From Spongilla lacustris (taxonomy: Eukaryota; Porifera; Demospongiae; Spongillida; Spongillidae): 64,000 bases of DNA. Shown in pieces: positions 1 to 10,345 of the stretch (its first letter is position 1; each line of letters begins with the position of its first letter). Below the pieces are notes generated by a model that was not told the origin of the DNA, did no database searches, and worked only from the letters and a program-made list of their open reading frames with translations. Made by a program: the position numbers and the translations under genes. Location: the NCBI GenBank assembly GCA_949361645.1, contig OX442416.1:20099530-20163529 (forward strand), written 5' to 3'.

Positions 1-44
1 CCCGCCCACTCCCTTCCCATAGCCTCATTCCTAGATACGCCACT
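1..44. mobile_element. Truncated end of a CAGTGGCGTA-type DNA element
   Basis: The window opens inside sequence that ends in CCTAGATACGCCACTG. Its reverse complement, CAGTGGCGTATCTAGG, looks like a transposon terminal inverted repeat. Similar CAGTGGCG or CGCCACTG termini recur near 4,022, 5,021, 25,910 and 37,797. Only the end is visible, so the family and length are unknown. Confidence 0.3.
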
Positions 45-120
45 GGGACTCCTCATGCTGAAATAATGCCTGAATTCATTCATCTGAGGACTATAAAGTG
101 ATTTGACATGCATGTCTCAC

Positions 121-219
121 CTCATCAGCTGCATCAACATTAACTTTTCCATTAAGCAGCTTGATGAGCTCATCAATTTTGCCATTCATTGCTGCACCTC
201 TTAGCTTCTCCTCTAGTTC
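121..219 (-). CDS. Single exon encoding one ankyrin-type repeat (partial host gene)
   Basis: On the minus strand a 99-nt open segment sits between a 3' splice site (CACTCTAG at about 220-227) and a 5' splice site (GTGAGA at about 115-120). It is phase 0 and encodes exactly 33 residues, the length of one ankyrin repeat. The pattern fits: an LRGAAMNGKIDELIKLL helix pair followed by KVNVDAADE, close to the family form L..AA..G..e.v..LL..gadvn..d. One-repeat-per-exon organisation is common in animal ankyrin genes. The rest of the gene lies left of the window or was not recognised. The alternative is a chance match, but the length, the phase and both splice signals agree. Confidence 0.6.
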
Positions 220-472
220 CTAGAGTGATATCATGCAACTTGAATAATGCACACACGCAAATGTACAAGTTTTAGCTCACTACGGTGCTTATTACAAAGA
301 GGAAAAGTCTCAGTTTTTTAACCATAACTCTGCAACCAAACATGACGTGAAAACAACAATAACATTTCTCAATTCAGCCTGTATTTTTGTACCATGGAAA
401 TAATTGGTGAATCCGTTGATATGTTTACATTTCCGGACTACTACAAGCTAATTAAGTATAACATAAGGTTAA

Positions 473-615
473 TCATAGATTGACGGTGGTATTGTGACTG
501 ACTCAAGTAACAAATCTTAGTTACGAACAATTGTTACACATGGTCTATCACAACTTAGTTACATTTCATGTGGCTGATTATGTACACTGATAGGATGGCT
601 ACAAAATCTATGAAT
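473..615 (+). repeat. Left terminal inverted repeat of the piggyBac-like element
   Basis: It pairs with 2,790-2,944. The strongest stretches are the outer 20 bases and the inner block around GTGGCTGATTATGTACAC. The right copy carries a short insertion near 2,895-2,920. At about 145 bp these are long TIRs for piggyBac. Confidence 0.85.
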
Positions 616-655
616 CTATTAATGCGGGACTTTCTGCATCTATATACATCTTTTC

Positions 656-2706
656 ATGGTGCATGCAAAGCATTACACTGCTTTCAACTGCACAAGACAG
701 TTTCTGTTTACAACAGATTTAACTAACAAAAACTTTATCGTGTGTTCCGCGTCAGTTTTGGAGATACCGTTGACAGTTGGAGATCGCGTATCATGTAGCG
801 CAAGCAAGGTCCTGGGGGAAAAGCCAGCAAAACAGAAGTTTGGCAGGCTGTCTACAACTAAAGAACTGTATGGGATAGTCCAGAAACCTCAAGGTACTGG
901 GAGCTCGAGAAGTGTGAAATACGTAGTCTGTTTTAGCGAGGTCGAGGTGACGAAAGCCTTTTCACCGCGCAGTCTGAAACATCAGGCCACGGTCACCGAT
1001 GAAGCAAACAGTACCAGTGATGCACACGTTCAGCCTTCCATTTCAGCGGTTGAGCCAGCTTCCCCTGCAGTAACACTTATTGCACAACAGCATGAACTCT
1101 AGAGCTTGACGCCACTCTCAGTGCTAGCATCTTGCATTGCCATGGAGTGGAATGGAAGGTCGTTGATGGTGTCCTGGAAGACTGGAGATGTATGCCTAAA
1201 TTTGGGGCACACATTATGTGGAGTAATGACATGGATGAGAGACAGTGGACACCGTTGAATTATTGGATGATGTCATTTACATCCCAAATGTTAGCAGACA
1301 TCAGCATCTGAACTTCAGACCATTTGCCTCAAGGATGTGTAAATGCCAAAGAAGAAGAAGTATTGGCAGTTTTTGGTGCCCTATATTCTCTAACTAGGAC
1401 CTCAGAAGGTAGGCAAAACTTGTGGTCCACTGAAGATGGTCTTTTCCCTGCTCCTCGTTTTGGGGAGCGATATGGTCTGACACGTGATCGCTTTGAAATT
1501 CTACTACGATGCCTATCGTTTTGCCCAAAGAATGAGATTGTTAATGACAAATGGGCACCTGTTTGCCGCCTGATTGAAGGTTTCAATCAGCGTAGAGTAC
1601 AAAAACTGTATCCTCGATGGCAGCTGTGTGTAGATGAATCTGTGTCATCATGGAGGGGCAAAGATGGTGACTTCTGCTCAGATGGAATGCCCCACGTGAC
1701 ACGGATAGAGACGAAGCCTAAACGAGTGGGTTGCGAAATTAAGGATTGTGCAGGTTATACTACAACTTAAAATACAAGAAGGTGCAGATGTAATAGCACA
1801 TATGGATTATATGGCAGAATATAAGCTTGTTGGAACAGCCCAGCTTCTTAGATAGACCAAACCATGGCATGGGTCAGGAAGGGCTGTAAGTGCAGATTCA
1901 GTATTTGATAGTGTCACTATAGTGCTGTTGCATGTCGGAAAAATGGACTTCATTTCACAGGCTTGGTAAAGACAGCTACTCAGATGTATCCCAAACAGTA
2001 CATCGATGAAGTAGAATTCCAAGAGATTGGGGATGACATCACGCTTATATCCAATGTGGAAGGCCATAACATCATGGCTCATGCATGGGGTGACAAAGTG
2101 AGAAAGGGTTTTGTATCGACACATTCCACAACACTTCCTGGAAAACCTTCCAATAAGAGAGAGATGCTCGATGAAGATGGAGATGAAGTTGGGCAGACAG
2201 AAGTATACAACAAAACAATCAAACGGAAGAAAGTTGTAGAAAGTTATTTTGATGCAGCATCTATCATAGACATTATATGAGTCAAGGAGGCTTGACAGCC
2301 TGGCCAACCCAGTCTTGGGCAAGTCGTGTGGTGGCAACAGTTCTTGGCATTGTTGAAACTGATGCTTACCTGTTATACAAAAAGTTCCACCCAGGAGGCA
2401 CAAAGCCAAGTCACTTTGATTTCACAGAAGCTGTTGCTGAAGGCTTGCTGCAGCAAAATTGTGTTGGTATCCAGGCTATTCATGCAAGAAACTGAAAATG
2501 CAGCCTTACCCCACAATATTCTACCACTCAGTTCTCTTCTGATGTACAACAAGAATTCAGAACAGTGCACTGGTAATTATGCTAGCAGGTTGTGCAGTAT
2601 ATGCAGGAATGCTTGCAAAAATTATTGTAAAGTATGCTCAGACACAGCAAAGAACCAGATTGTTTCTTTGTGTGGACTAAAATCAAAAAAGGCAGCACAC
2701 GTTTAG
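656..2706 (+). pseudogene. Decayed piggyBac-type transposase (DDE_Tnp_1_7)
   Basis: The coding remnant fills the piggyBac element in several frames. The N-terminal part (656-1,102) is open for 148 codons and then stops. A frame from about 1,138 contains W and PLNYW-type residues typical of the region before the catalytic core, then an in-frame TGA near 1,311. From 1,324 to 1,770 the core is clear: VLAVFGALYSLTR, RFGERYGLTRDRFEILLRCL, and LCVDESVSSWRGK with the acidic residues of the DDE fold, followed by ETKPKRVGCEIK. Later core pieces are open at 1,963-2,280 and 2,277-2,495 (RVVATVLGIVETDAYLLYKK). The cysteine-rich C-terminal zinc ribbon (CSICRNACKNYCKVC) is open at 2,326-2,706. Several stops and frame changes make it non-functional. 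It is enclosed by TTAA-flanked TIRs. Confidence 0.85.
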
Positions 2707-2789
2707 TGAAGCACATTGTACAGTGAATTGTATCCATGTTCTACCCAAAGCTCATAATCTGCATGTTGCTATGCATGCTTCATTATGAC

Positions 2790-2944
2790 ATTCATAGATT
2801 TTGTAGCCATTCTATCAGTGTACATAATCAGCCACATGAAAGGTAACTAAGTTTTGATAGACCACGTGAATCCAATTGTTAGTAACTAAGATTTGTGACT
2901 TAAGTCAGTGACTTTTAAGTCACAAAACCACCGTTAATCTATGA
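2790..2944 (-). repeat. Right terminal inverted repeat of the piggyBac-like element
   Basis: Inverted partner of 473-615. It ends ATCTATGA directly before the TTAA at 2,945-2,948. Confidence 0.85.
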
Positions 2945-2948
2945 TTAA

Positions 2949-3434
2949 AATGCCTTTTTGTTTTTTAACTCATGAACGCAATTGAATTAAGATTTCAACT
3001 TACACTACTACTACACTATTATAGTCTGCATGTCCAGGAGCAGTTTGAGCTTTGAGCACCAAGCATGTAGTTATGGAGATTATAAACAAATTGAAGTGGG
3101 TGGCGGCTGAGGAAAAATCATGAAGAGGTAAGTGATTTTATTGTTCGTTATTTAGCAGTAAAATTGTATTGCTCTCCTTTGCGATAGCAAGATACAACGT
3201 GCTGAAATCTGTTATATTTTAACTGGTTTTCGTATACGTGTACGTTAAGATATTTACGTCCACTTTGATACAAAATCGCGTACGCGCGTCCGTAAATAGT
3301 TCATCAAAAAGTGTGTCAAAAATTGGACTGGAATTTATGAAAGATTGAGAAGTATATAAAGAAGCGTAGAAACGTGAGCGGGTTACCCGACTTCATTGCT
3401 CGAGCGGGTTACCCGACTTCATTGCTCGATCGAG
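2949..3434. other. Non-coding interval with a 26-bp tandem duplication
   Basis: No gene is visible. Two exact 26-bp copies starting GAGCGGGTTACCCGACTTCA lie head to tail at 3,376-3,401 and 3,402-3,427, abutting the next MITE. GGGTTACCC inside the unit is itself palindromic. Confidence 0.6.
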
Positions 3435-3799
3435 TAGCCTCGTCTCCAGGCCCTGTACAGGGGGGTGAAAAACGGGGCCTGGTAGACACTGCCAGGGTCC
3501 TAGCGCGCATGCGCTAGTTTGTCCCAGAATACGTGGGGTAACCGTAATTTCCTTTTGGAAACCATTCCGTATACTCGTCTGATTTCGCGATGGCGTATTC
3601 TGTTGAGTTCCTAGAAGCGGTGGCTTATTCCTTATCGTGCCTTAACGAGCGTAACCAGGCGAGCAGAATACGCCATCACGAAATCAGACAAGTATACGGA
3701 ATGGTTTCCAAAAGGAAATTACGGTTACCCCAGGTATACTGGGACAAACTAGCGCATGCGCGCTAGGACCCTGGCAGTGTCTACCAGGCCCTGTTTTTC

Positions 3800-3835
<36 letters not shown>

Positions 3836-3871
3836 GTAACTTTTATAAAAATTGGCCTGGGGACGAGGCTA
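3435..3871. mobile_element. Palindromic MITE interrupted by a poly-C run
   Basis: An inverted repeat of about 200 bp per arm begins TAGCCTCGTC and ends GACGAGGCTA. The arms share long blocks, for example TAGCGCGCATGCGCTAG and GGTAACCGTAATTTCC. The right arm contains 33 consecutive C residues (3,801-3,833) where the left arm has a short G-rich stretch. No open frame lies inside. It is a non-autonomous foldback element of unknown superfamily. Confidence 0.75.
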
Positions 3872-4534
3872 TCGATCAAAGAAGGCAATTGGTTGTACAA
3901 TAGATTGCAATAGTCTGAATTCAATCTACTTCACGATCCCTCAACATCAGAGGCATTCAATTTGTAGAAAAATCTACAAATGAGTCTTGAAGTTGTCTTT
4001 AGATGCACAATCACAGGATAGCAGTGGCGTAGCGAGGGTGTTGGGCGCCGGGGGCAAAATGCACTAATGGCGCCCCCCCCCCCCCAGCCCCAAAACCATT
4101 CATCCCTTGCGTTTGGCCAAATCCGAATACTGGGGGGGGGGGGGGGGGGGGGGGGGGAGTCCCCCTCAAGTTTGGCCAAACCCATGCAACTACTTACCCT
4201 TGCGTTTGGCAATGGATACAAGGATACGAGGGGGGTCCCCTTGTGTTTGGCCAAGTCAGGGGCGGATCCAGGATTTAGGTGCAGGGGGAAAGTGATGGCG
4301 TAGTGGGACACGCCTACCCCAGAAAGCGGAGTCTGGGACGGAGCCGCGGAGCCCCAGCCGCTTTGCAACTTTCGCACTTTTAAAGTCACAAAACATGCAT
4401 AGCATAATTGCGTAGAAACGTGCTAAAACCAGGTAGAATAGTAAATAACTTGCTTCCAGACTTTCCTGTAGTCTTGCACGCCACGTTATTGAACCGATAT
4501 ATATGGTGGCCCGATAGGTCGCGCACTAAGACAG

Positions 4535-4698
4535 ATGGCACTACTTGAAATTAAGTTTGCACCTCGCACTAGTACTAGTTGAGATTTGCACCGTGCACAG
4601 CGAAATAGTTGAGATTTGCACCCCGCACTAGTTGAGATTTGCACTGCGCACTACTTGAGGTTTGCACCGCGCACTAGTTCGGGTTTGCACAGCGCACT
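4535..4698. repeat. Degenerate ~25-bp tandem repeat
   Basis: About six imperfect units of the form TAGTTGAGATTTGCACCGCGCAC, shown here as TAGTTGAGATTTGCAC plus a variable CG-rich tail. No coding potential is apparent. Confidence 0.7.
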
Positions 4699-4799
4699 GA
4701 ATATGGGACGGCGAATTGTTTGGTTACGTCACTATCTATTCAAGATGCTATTAACAAACAGTTCGAAGTTCTAATGTTCTCATGCTGCACCGAAACGAT

Positions 4800-4966
4800 C
4801 CAGAGGTCTTTCTTTGCCTCCAATATACTAGTTGGGCGTAGCCTGACCTTTGCGTTTTGGCGGAAGGTCGGGTAAGTGTACCTGGTATAGGCTTGATTAG
4901 ATACCCCAAAACGCGAAGGTCAGGCTACGCCCAACTAGTATATTGGAGGCAACGATAGACCTCTGG
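4800..4966. mobile_element. Palindromic MITE, family CTAGTTGGGC, copy 1
   Basis: The arms pair from CCAGAGGTC at 4,800 to GACCTCTGG at 4,966. The core arms begin CTAGTTGGGCGTAGCCTGAC and continue through GCGTTTTGG. A second, shorter copy is at 59,907-59,997, which shows that this is a dispersed family and not a chance hairpin. The outer 25 bp on each side pair here but not in copy 2. Confidence 0.75.
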
Positions 4967-5123
4967 CATTTAATATGAATGCCCCCTCATCCCCCCCAAG
5001 GCTATGATAGATCCGCCACTGTGTGATACATGAAAATAATTTAATGAAGTAATATTAAGTGCACCTCTATGTATAATATCGTCAGACTACATGTTAAAGA
5101 TGCGCACTTATATATATATAATT

Positions 5124-5820
5124 GGGACAGTTTCCGACAAAATGGCCCTTCGTATATATATATAAAATGTTATAAAAATGCTTCTCTTTTGAATCGCTAT
5201 ATCTTCCGAACGGTTAACGCTATCAACTTCCTATTTTCAACACTTCATACTACACCATTTCTCTATGGTAAAATACTTTTGGGGGTCTTGCACTTGCTCC
5301 GTGCTAGTATTGCAACGTCCGATACCCCTGTGGGTTCAAACCTGCCATAACTTTCTGTAGGAGTAATCAAATCGCTTCAAATTCGGTTTGTAGGTAGAGA
5401 GGTCGTATACCTATCGATTTGTTCTGTTCGTTAATTTTTATGTCAACCGTTACGGAGATACAGCGGCGCAAAGTTGGTACAAGTTTCCCGCTCGAATCGC
5501 GCCGTTGTACGTGTGTGACTTGCTTCCATGCACCAAATACATGAATATGCAACTACTTCCTGTGGGCTGACACTTCGATAACTTATAGCCACACCTACTC
5601 TGCGCTGGATACGTGAATTCATCTCCCGGTCGGACTCACATGCAGTTGTTATACTATTCGATCCCTATTTCGTTATCTTCTGCGTACATAAACTTTATGG
5701 CGACGTCAACTGAAGACAAGATCATAAGAGTTTCAATCGGCGGACGTGAAGTTCGAGCGGTGCGAATACGACGATCGTGAGAAAGGTTACTAGATCTATG
5801 CTAGTACAGTGACGACGGTG
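5124..5820 (+). repeat. E1 left terminal arm
   Basis: This arm is shared with 15,456-16,150 (inverted), with both E2 arms, and in its outer 400 bp with E3, E4 and E5. Conserved blocks include AACGAACAGAACAAATCGAT (complement) and GTTACGGAGATACAGCGGCG. Near its inner end, a start codon at 5,697 opens a 27-residue frame, MATSTEDKIIRVSIGG onward, that is also conserved in E2. Confidence 0.85.
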
Positions 5821-8800
5821 GTCCCATTTACACCGTGCACTTGTGTCTGTTGTGGGATAATATCCATGGTCCCCGTTGTGGGATCAAATCCATGGTCCAT
5901 TTACATGTACATCCTGTACTTGTGTAGTTTGGGGTCAAATCCATGGTCCCATTTACACCCTGTACTTGTGTCTGTTTAGGGTCAAATGCATGGTCCCATT
6001 TACACACTGTAGGTGTATCAATTGTGGGGTCAAATCCATGGTCCTGTACTTGTGTCTGTTGTGGGGTCAAATGCATGATCCCATTTACACCCTGTACTTG
6101 AGTCTGTTTAGGGTCAAATCTATGATCCCATTTACACCAGCACTTGTGTCTGTTGTGGGGTCAAATCCATGATCCATGGTCCCATTTACATCCTGTACTT
6201 TTGTCTGTTGCGGGGTCAAATCCATGGTCCCATTTACACCTTGTACTTGTGATCAAATCCATGGTCCCATTTACACCCTGTATTCGTGTGTGTTGTGGGG
6301 TCAAAACCATGGTTCCATTTACACCCTATACTTGGTCTGTTGTGAGATCTAATTCATGATCGCATTTACACCCTGTACTTGTGTCTGTTGTGGGGTCAAA
6401 CTCATGCTCCCATTTACACCTAGAACTTGTGTCTGTTGTGGGTTCAAATCCATGGTCCTATTTACACCCTGTACTTAAGATCAAATCCATGGTCCCATTT
6501 ACACACTGTACTTGTGTCTGTTGTGAGATATAATCCATGGTCCCATTTAACCCTGTACTTGTGTCTGTTGTGGGGTCAAATGCATGGTCCCATTAACACC
6601 CTGTACTTTAGTCTGTTTTAGGGTCAGATCTATGGTCCCATTTACACTCTAAACGTGTGTATGTTTTGGGGTCAAATCATTGGTCCCATTTACACCCTGT
6701 ACTTGTTGTGTCTATTGTGGGATATACATGGTGTATGTGTCTGTTGTGGGATCAAATCCATGGTCCCATTTACATCCTGTACTAGTGTCTATTGTGGGAT
6801 CAAATCCATCTTCAATGGTCCCATTTACACCCTGTAGTTGAGTCTGTTTAGGCTGAAATGTATGGTCCCATTTATACCTGTACTTGTGTATGTTGTGGGG
6901 TCAAATCCATGATCCCATTTACACCCAGTACTTGTGTATGTTGTGGGGTCAAATCCATCATTTACACCCTGTACTTGTGACTATTATGGGGTCAAACTCA
7001 TGCTCCCATTTACACCCTGTACTTAAGTCTGTTGTAAGATCAAATCCATGGTCCGATTTACAACCTTTGTGTCTGTTATGCGGTCAAACTCATGCTCCCA
7101 TTTGCACCCTGTACTTTTGTCTGCTTTAGGGTCAAATCTATGGTCCCATTTACACCGTGTACTTCTGTCTGTTGTGGGGTCAAATCCATGGTCCCATTTA
7201 CACCCTGTGCTTGGGTCTATTGTGGGGTCAAATCCATGATCCATGGTTCTATTTACACACTGTACTTGTGTCTGTTGTGGGGTCAAACCCATGGTCCTAT
7301 TTACATCCTGTACTAGTGTCTAATCCATGATTCCATTTGCTTTACACCCTGTACTTGAGTATGCTGTGGGGTCAAATCCATGGTTCCATTTGCTTTACAC
7401 CCTGTACTTGAGTATGCTGTGGGGTCAAATCCATGGTTCCATTTACACCCTGTACTTGTGTATGTTGTGGGGTCAAATCCATGGTCCCATTTACACCGTG
7501 TACTTGTGTCTATTATGGGGTCAAACTCATGCTCCCATTTACACCCTGTACTTGAGTCTGTTGTAAGATCAAATCTGTGGTCCCATTTACACCCTGTACT
7601 TCTGTCTGTTGTGGGGTCAAATCCATGGTCCCATTTACACCCTGTACTTGTGTCTACTGTGGGGTCAAATCCACGATCCATGGTTCCATTTACACCCTGT
7701 ACTTGTGTCTGTTTTGGGGTCAAATCCATGGTCCGATTTACTCCCTGTACTTGTGATCAAATCCATGGTCCCATTTACATCCAGCCTGTACTTGTGATCA
7801 AATCCATGGTCTCATTTACACCCTGTATTTGTGTATGTTGTGGGGTCAAATCCATGGTCCCATTTACACCCTGTACTTGTGTCTATTATGGGGTCAAACT
7901 CATGCTCCCATTTACACCCTGTACTTGAGTCTGTTTTAAGATCAAATCCATGGTCCGATTTACAACCTGTACTTGTGTCTGTTATGTGGCCAAAATCATG
8001 CTCCCATTTGCACTGGGTACTTTTGTCAGCTTCCTAGTCAAATCTATGGTCCCATTTACACCCTGTACTTCTGTCTGTTGTGGGGTCAAATCCATGGTCC
8101 CATTTACACCCTGTAACTGTGTCTATTGTGGGGTCAAATCCATGATCCATGGTTCCATTTACACCCTGTACTTGTATCTGTTTTGGGGTCAAAACCCTGG
8201 TCCGATTTACTCCCGGTACGTGTGATCAAATCCATGGTTCCATTTACACCCAGCCTATACTTGTGATCAAATCCATGGTCCCATTTACACCCTGTATTTG
8301 TGTATGTTGTGGGGTCAAATGCATGGTCCCATTTACACCCTTGTACTTTTGTCTGTTGTGGGGTCAAACTCATGCTCCATGGTTCCATTTACACCCTGTA
8401 CTTGTGTCTGTTTTGGGGTCAAATCCACGGTCCGATTTACTCCCTGTACTTGTGATCAAATCCATGGTCCCATTTACACCCAGCCTGTACGTGTGATCAA
8501 ATCCATGGTCTCATTTACACCCTGTATTTGTGTATGTTGTGGGGTCAAATCCATGGTCTCATTTACACCCTTGTACTTTTGTCTGTTGTGGGGTCAAACT
8601 CATGCTCCATTTACACCTGTACTTTTGTCTGTTGTGGGGTCAATCCATGGTCTGATTTACACCCTGTATATGTGATCAAATCCATGGTCCCATCCTGTAC
8701 TTGTGTACTTGTGTCTGTTGTGGGGTCAAACTCATGCTCCCATTTACACCCTGTACTTATGGCTGTTGTGGGGTCAAATCCATGGTCCCATTTACACCCT

Positions 8801-10345
8801 GTACTTGTGTCTATTGTGGGGTCAAATCCATGATCCATGGTTCCATTTACACCCTGTACTTGTGTCTGTTTTGGGGTCAAATCCATGGTCCGATTTACTC
8901 CCGGTACGTGTGATCAAATCCATGGTTCCATTTACACCCAGCCTATACTTGTGATCAAATCCATGGTACCCTGTATTTGTGTATGTTGTGGGGTCAAATG
9001 CATGGTCCCATTTACACCCTTGTACTTTTGTCTGTTGTGGGGTCAAACTCATGCTCCATGGTTCCATTTACACCCTGTACTTGTGTCTGTTTTGGGGTCA
9101 AATCCACGGTCCGATTTACTCCCTGTACTTGTGATCAAATCCATGGTCCCATTTACACCCAGCCTGTACGTGTGATCAAATCCATGGTCTCATTTACACC
9201 CTGTATTTGTGTATGTTGTGGGGTCAAATGCATGGTCCCATTTACACCCTTGTACTTTTGTCTGTTGTGGGGTCAAACTCATGCTCCATTTACACCTGTA
9301 CTTTTGTCTGTTGTGGGGTCAATCCATGGTCTGATTTACACCCTGTACTTGTGATCAAATCCATGGTCCCATCCTGTACTTGTGTACTCGTGTCTGTTGT
9401 GGGGTCAAACTCATGCTCCCATTTATACCCTGTACTTATGGCTGTTGTGGGGTCAAATCCATGGTCCGATTTACTCCCTGTTCTTGTGATCAAATCCATG
9501 GTCCCATTTACACCCAGCCTGTACTTGTGATCAAATCCATGGTCTCATTTACACCCTGTATTTGTGTATGTTGTGGGGTCAAATCCATGGTCCCATTTAC
9601 ACCCTGTACTTCTGTCTGTTGTGGGTTCAAATCCATGGTCCCATTTACACCCTGTACTTGTGTCTATTGTGGGGTCAAATCCATGATGCATGGTTCCATT
9701 TACACCCTGTACTTGTGTCTGTTTTGGGGTCAAATCATCAAATCCATGGTCCCATTTACACCCAGCCTATACTTGTGATCAAATCCATGGTCCCATTTAC
9801 ACCCTGTATTTGTGTCTGTTTTGGGGTCAAATGCATGGTCCCATTTACACCCTTGTACTTTTGTCTGTTGTGGGGTTAAACTCATGCTCCCATTTACACC
9901 TGTACTTTTGTCTGTTGTGGGGTCAATCCATGGTCTGATTTACACCCTGTACTTGTGATCAAATCCATGGTCCCATCCTGTACTTGTGTACTCGTGTCTG
10001 TTGTGGGGTCAAACTCATGCTCCCATTTACACTTGTACACCCTGTACTTTTGGCTGTTGTGGGGTCAAATCCATGGTCTGATTTACACCCTGTACATGTA
10101 ATCAAATATATGGTCCCATTTACACCCTGTACTTGTGTCTGTTGTGGGTCAAATCCATGGTCTGATTTACACCCTGTACCTTTGTCTCTTGTGGGGTGAA
10201 ATCCTTGGTGCGATTTACACCCTGTACTTGTGTTCAAATCCATGATCCCATTTACACCTGTACTTGTGATCATATCCATGGTCCCATTTACACTCTGTAT
10301 GTGTGTCTGTTGTGCGGTCAATTCATTGGTCCCATTTATACCCTG
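5821..10345 (+). repeat. 48-bp satellite array, E1 left arm
   Basis: About 4.5 kb of head-to-tail units built from CCATGGTCCCATTTACACCC, then TGTACTTGTGTCTGTTGTGG, then GGTCAAAT (48 bp). A shorter variant of about 37 bp reads CTTGTGATCAAAT in place of the longer tail. Because 48 is divisible by three and the units contain ATG but few stops, many spurious reading frames with a 16-residue period (GVKSMVPFTPCTCVCC) appear. They are not genes. A higher-order period of about 688 bp is visible: the block from 8,149 recurs from 8,837. Confidence 0.9.

Larger units (their letters stand above)
469..2948 (+). mobile_element. piggyBac-like DNA transposon with TTAA target duplications
   Basis: TTAA stands at 469-472 and again at 2,945-2,948. 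Immediately inside are long imperfect terminal inverted repeats (473-615 and 2,790-2,944) starting TCATAGATT, with shared blocks such as ATGTGGCTGATTATGTACAC. TTAA duplication is diagnostic of the piggyBac superfamily, and the enclosed coding remnant is a piggyBac transposase. The element body is about 2.47 kb, a normal size for the superfamily. Boundaries are intact while the coding region is broken, so it is autonomous in structure but not in function. Confidence 0.9.
4022..5021. mobile_element. Candidate composite element bounded by CAGTGGCG/CGCCACTG
   Basis: The ends are CAGTGGCGTAGCGAGG (4,022) and ATCCGCCACTG (5,011-5,021). The interior has four degenerate copies of TTGCGTTTGGCCAA-like sequence, poly-C (about 4,073-4,085) and poly-G (4,132-4,157) runs, a 25-bp degenerate tandem repeat and a palindromic MITE. 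The matching terminus is only about 8 bp and no target duplication was recognised, so this may be two unrelated ends. Confidence 0.3.

Noticed and set aside
5828..10321. Dozens of open frames of 60-180 codons with a 16-residue period (MVPFTPCTCVCCGVKS-like) and their mirrors at 12,821-15,446
   Set aside because: They are products of a 48-bp satellite whose length is a multiple of three. They occur in several frames and both strands at once and show no domain.
5821..10345. CRISPR-like regularly spaced repeat
   Set aside because: Repeat units are contiguous with no unique spacers, units vary, and the context is an animal transposon.
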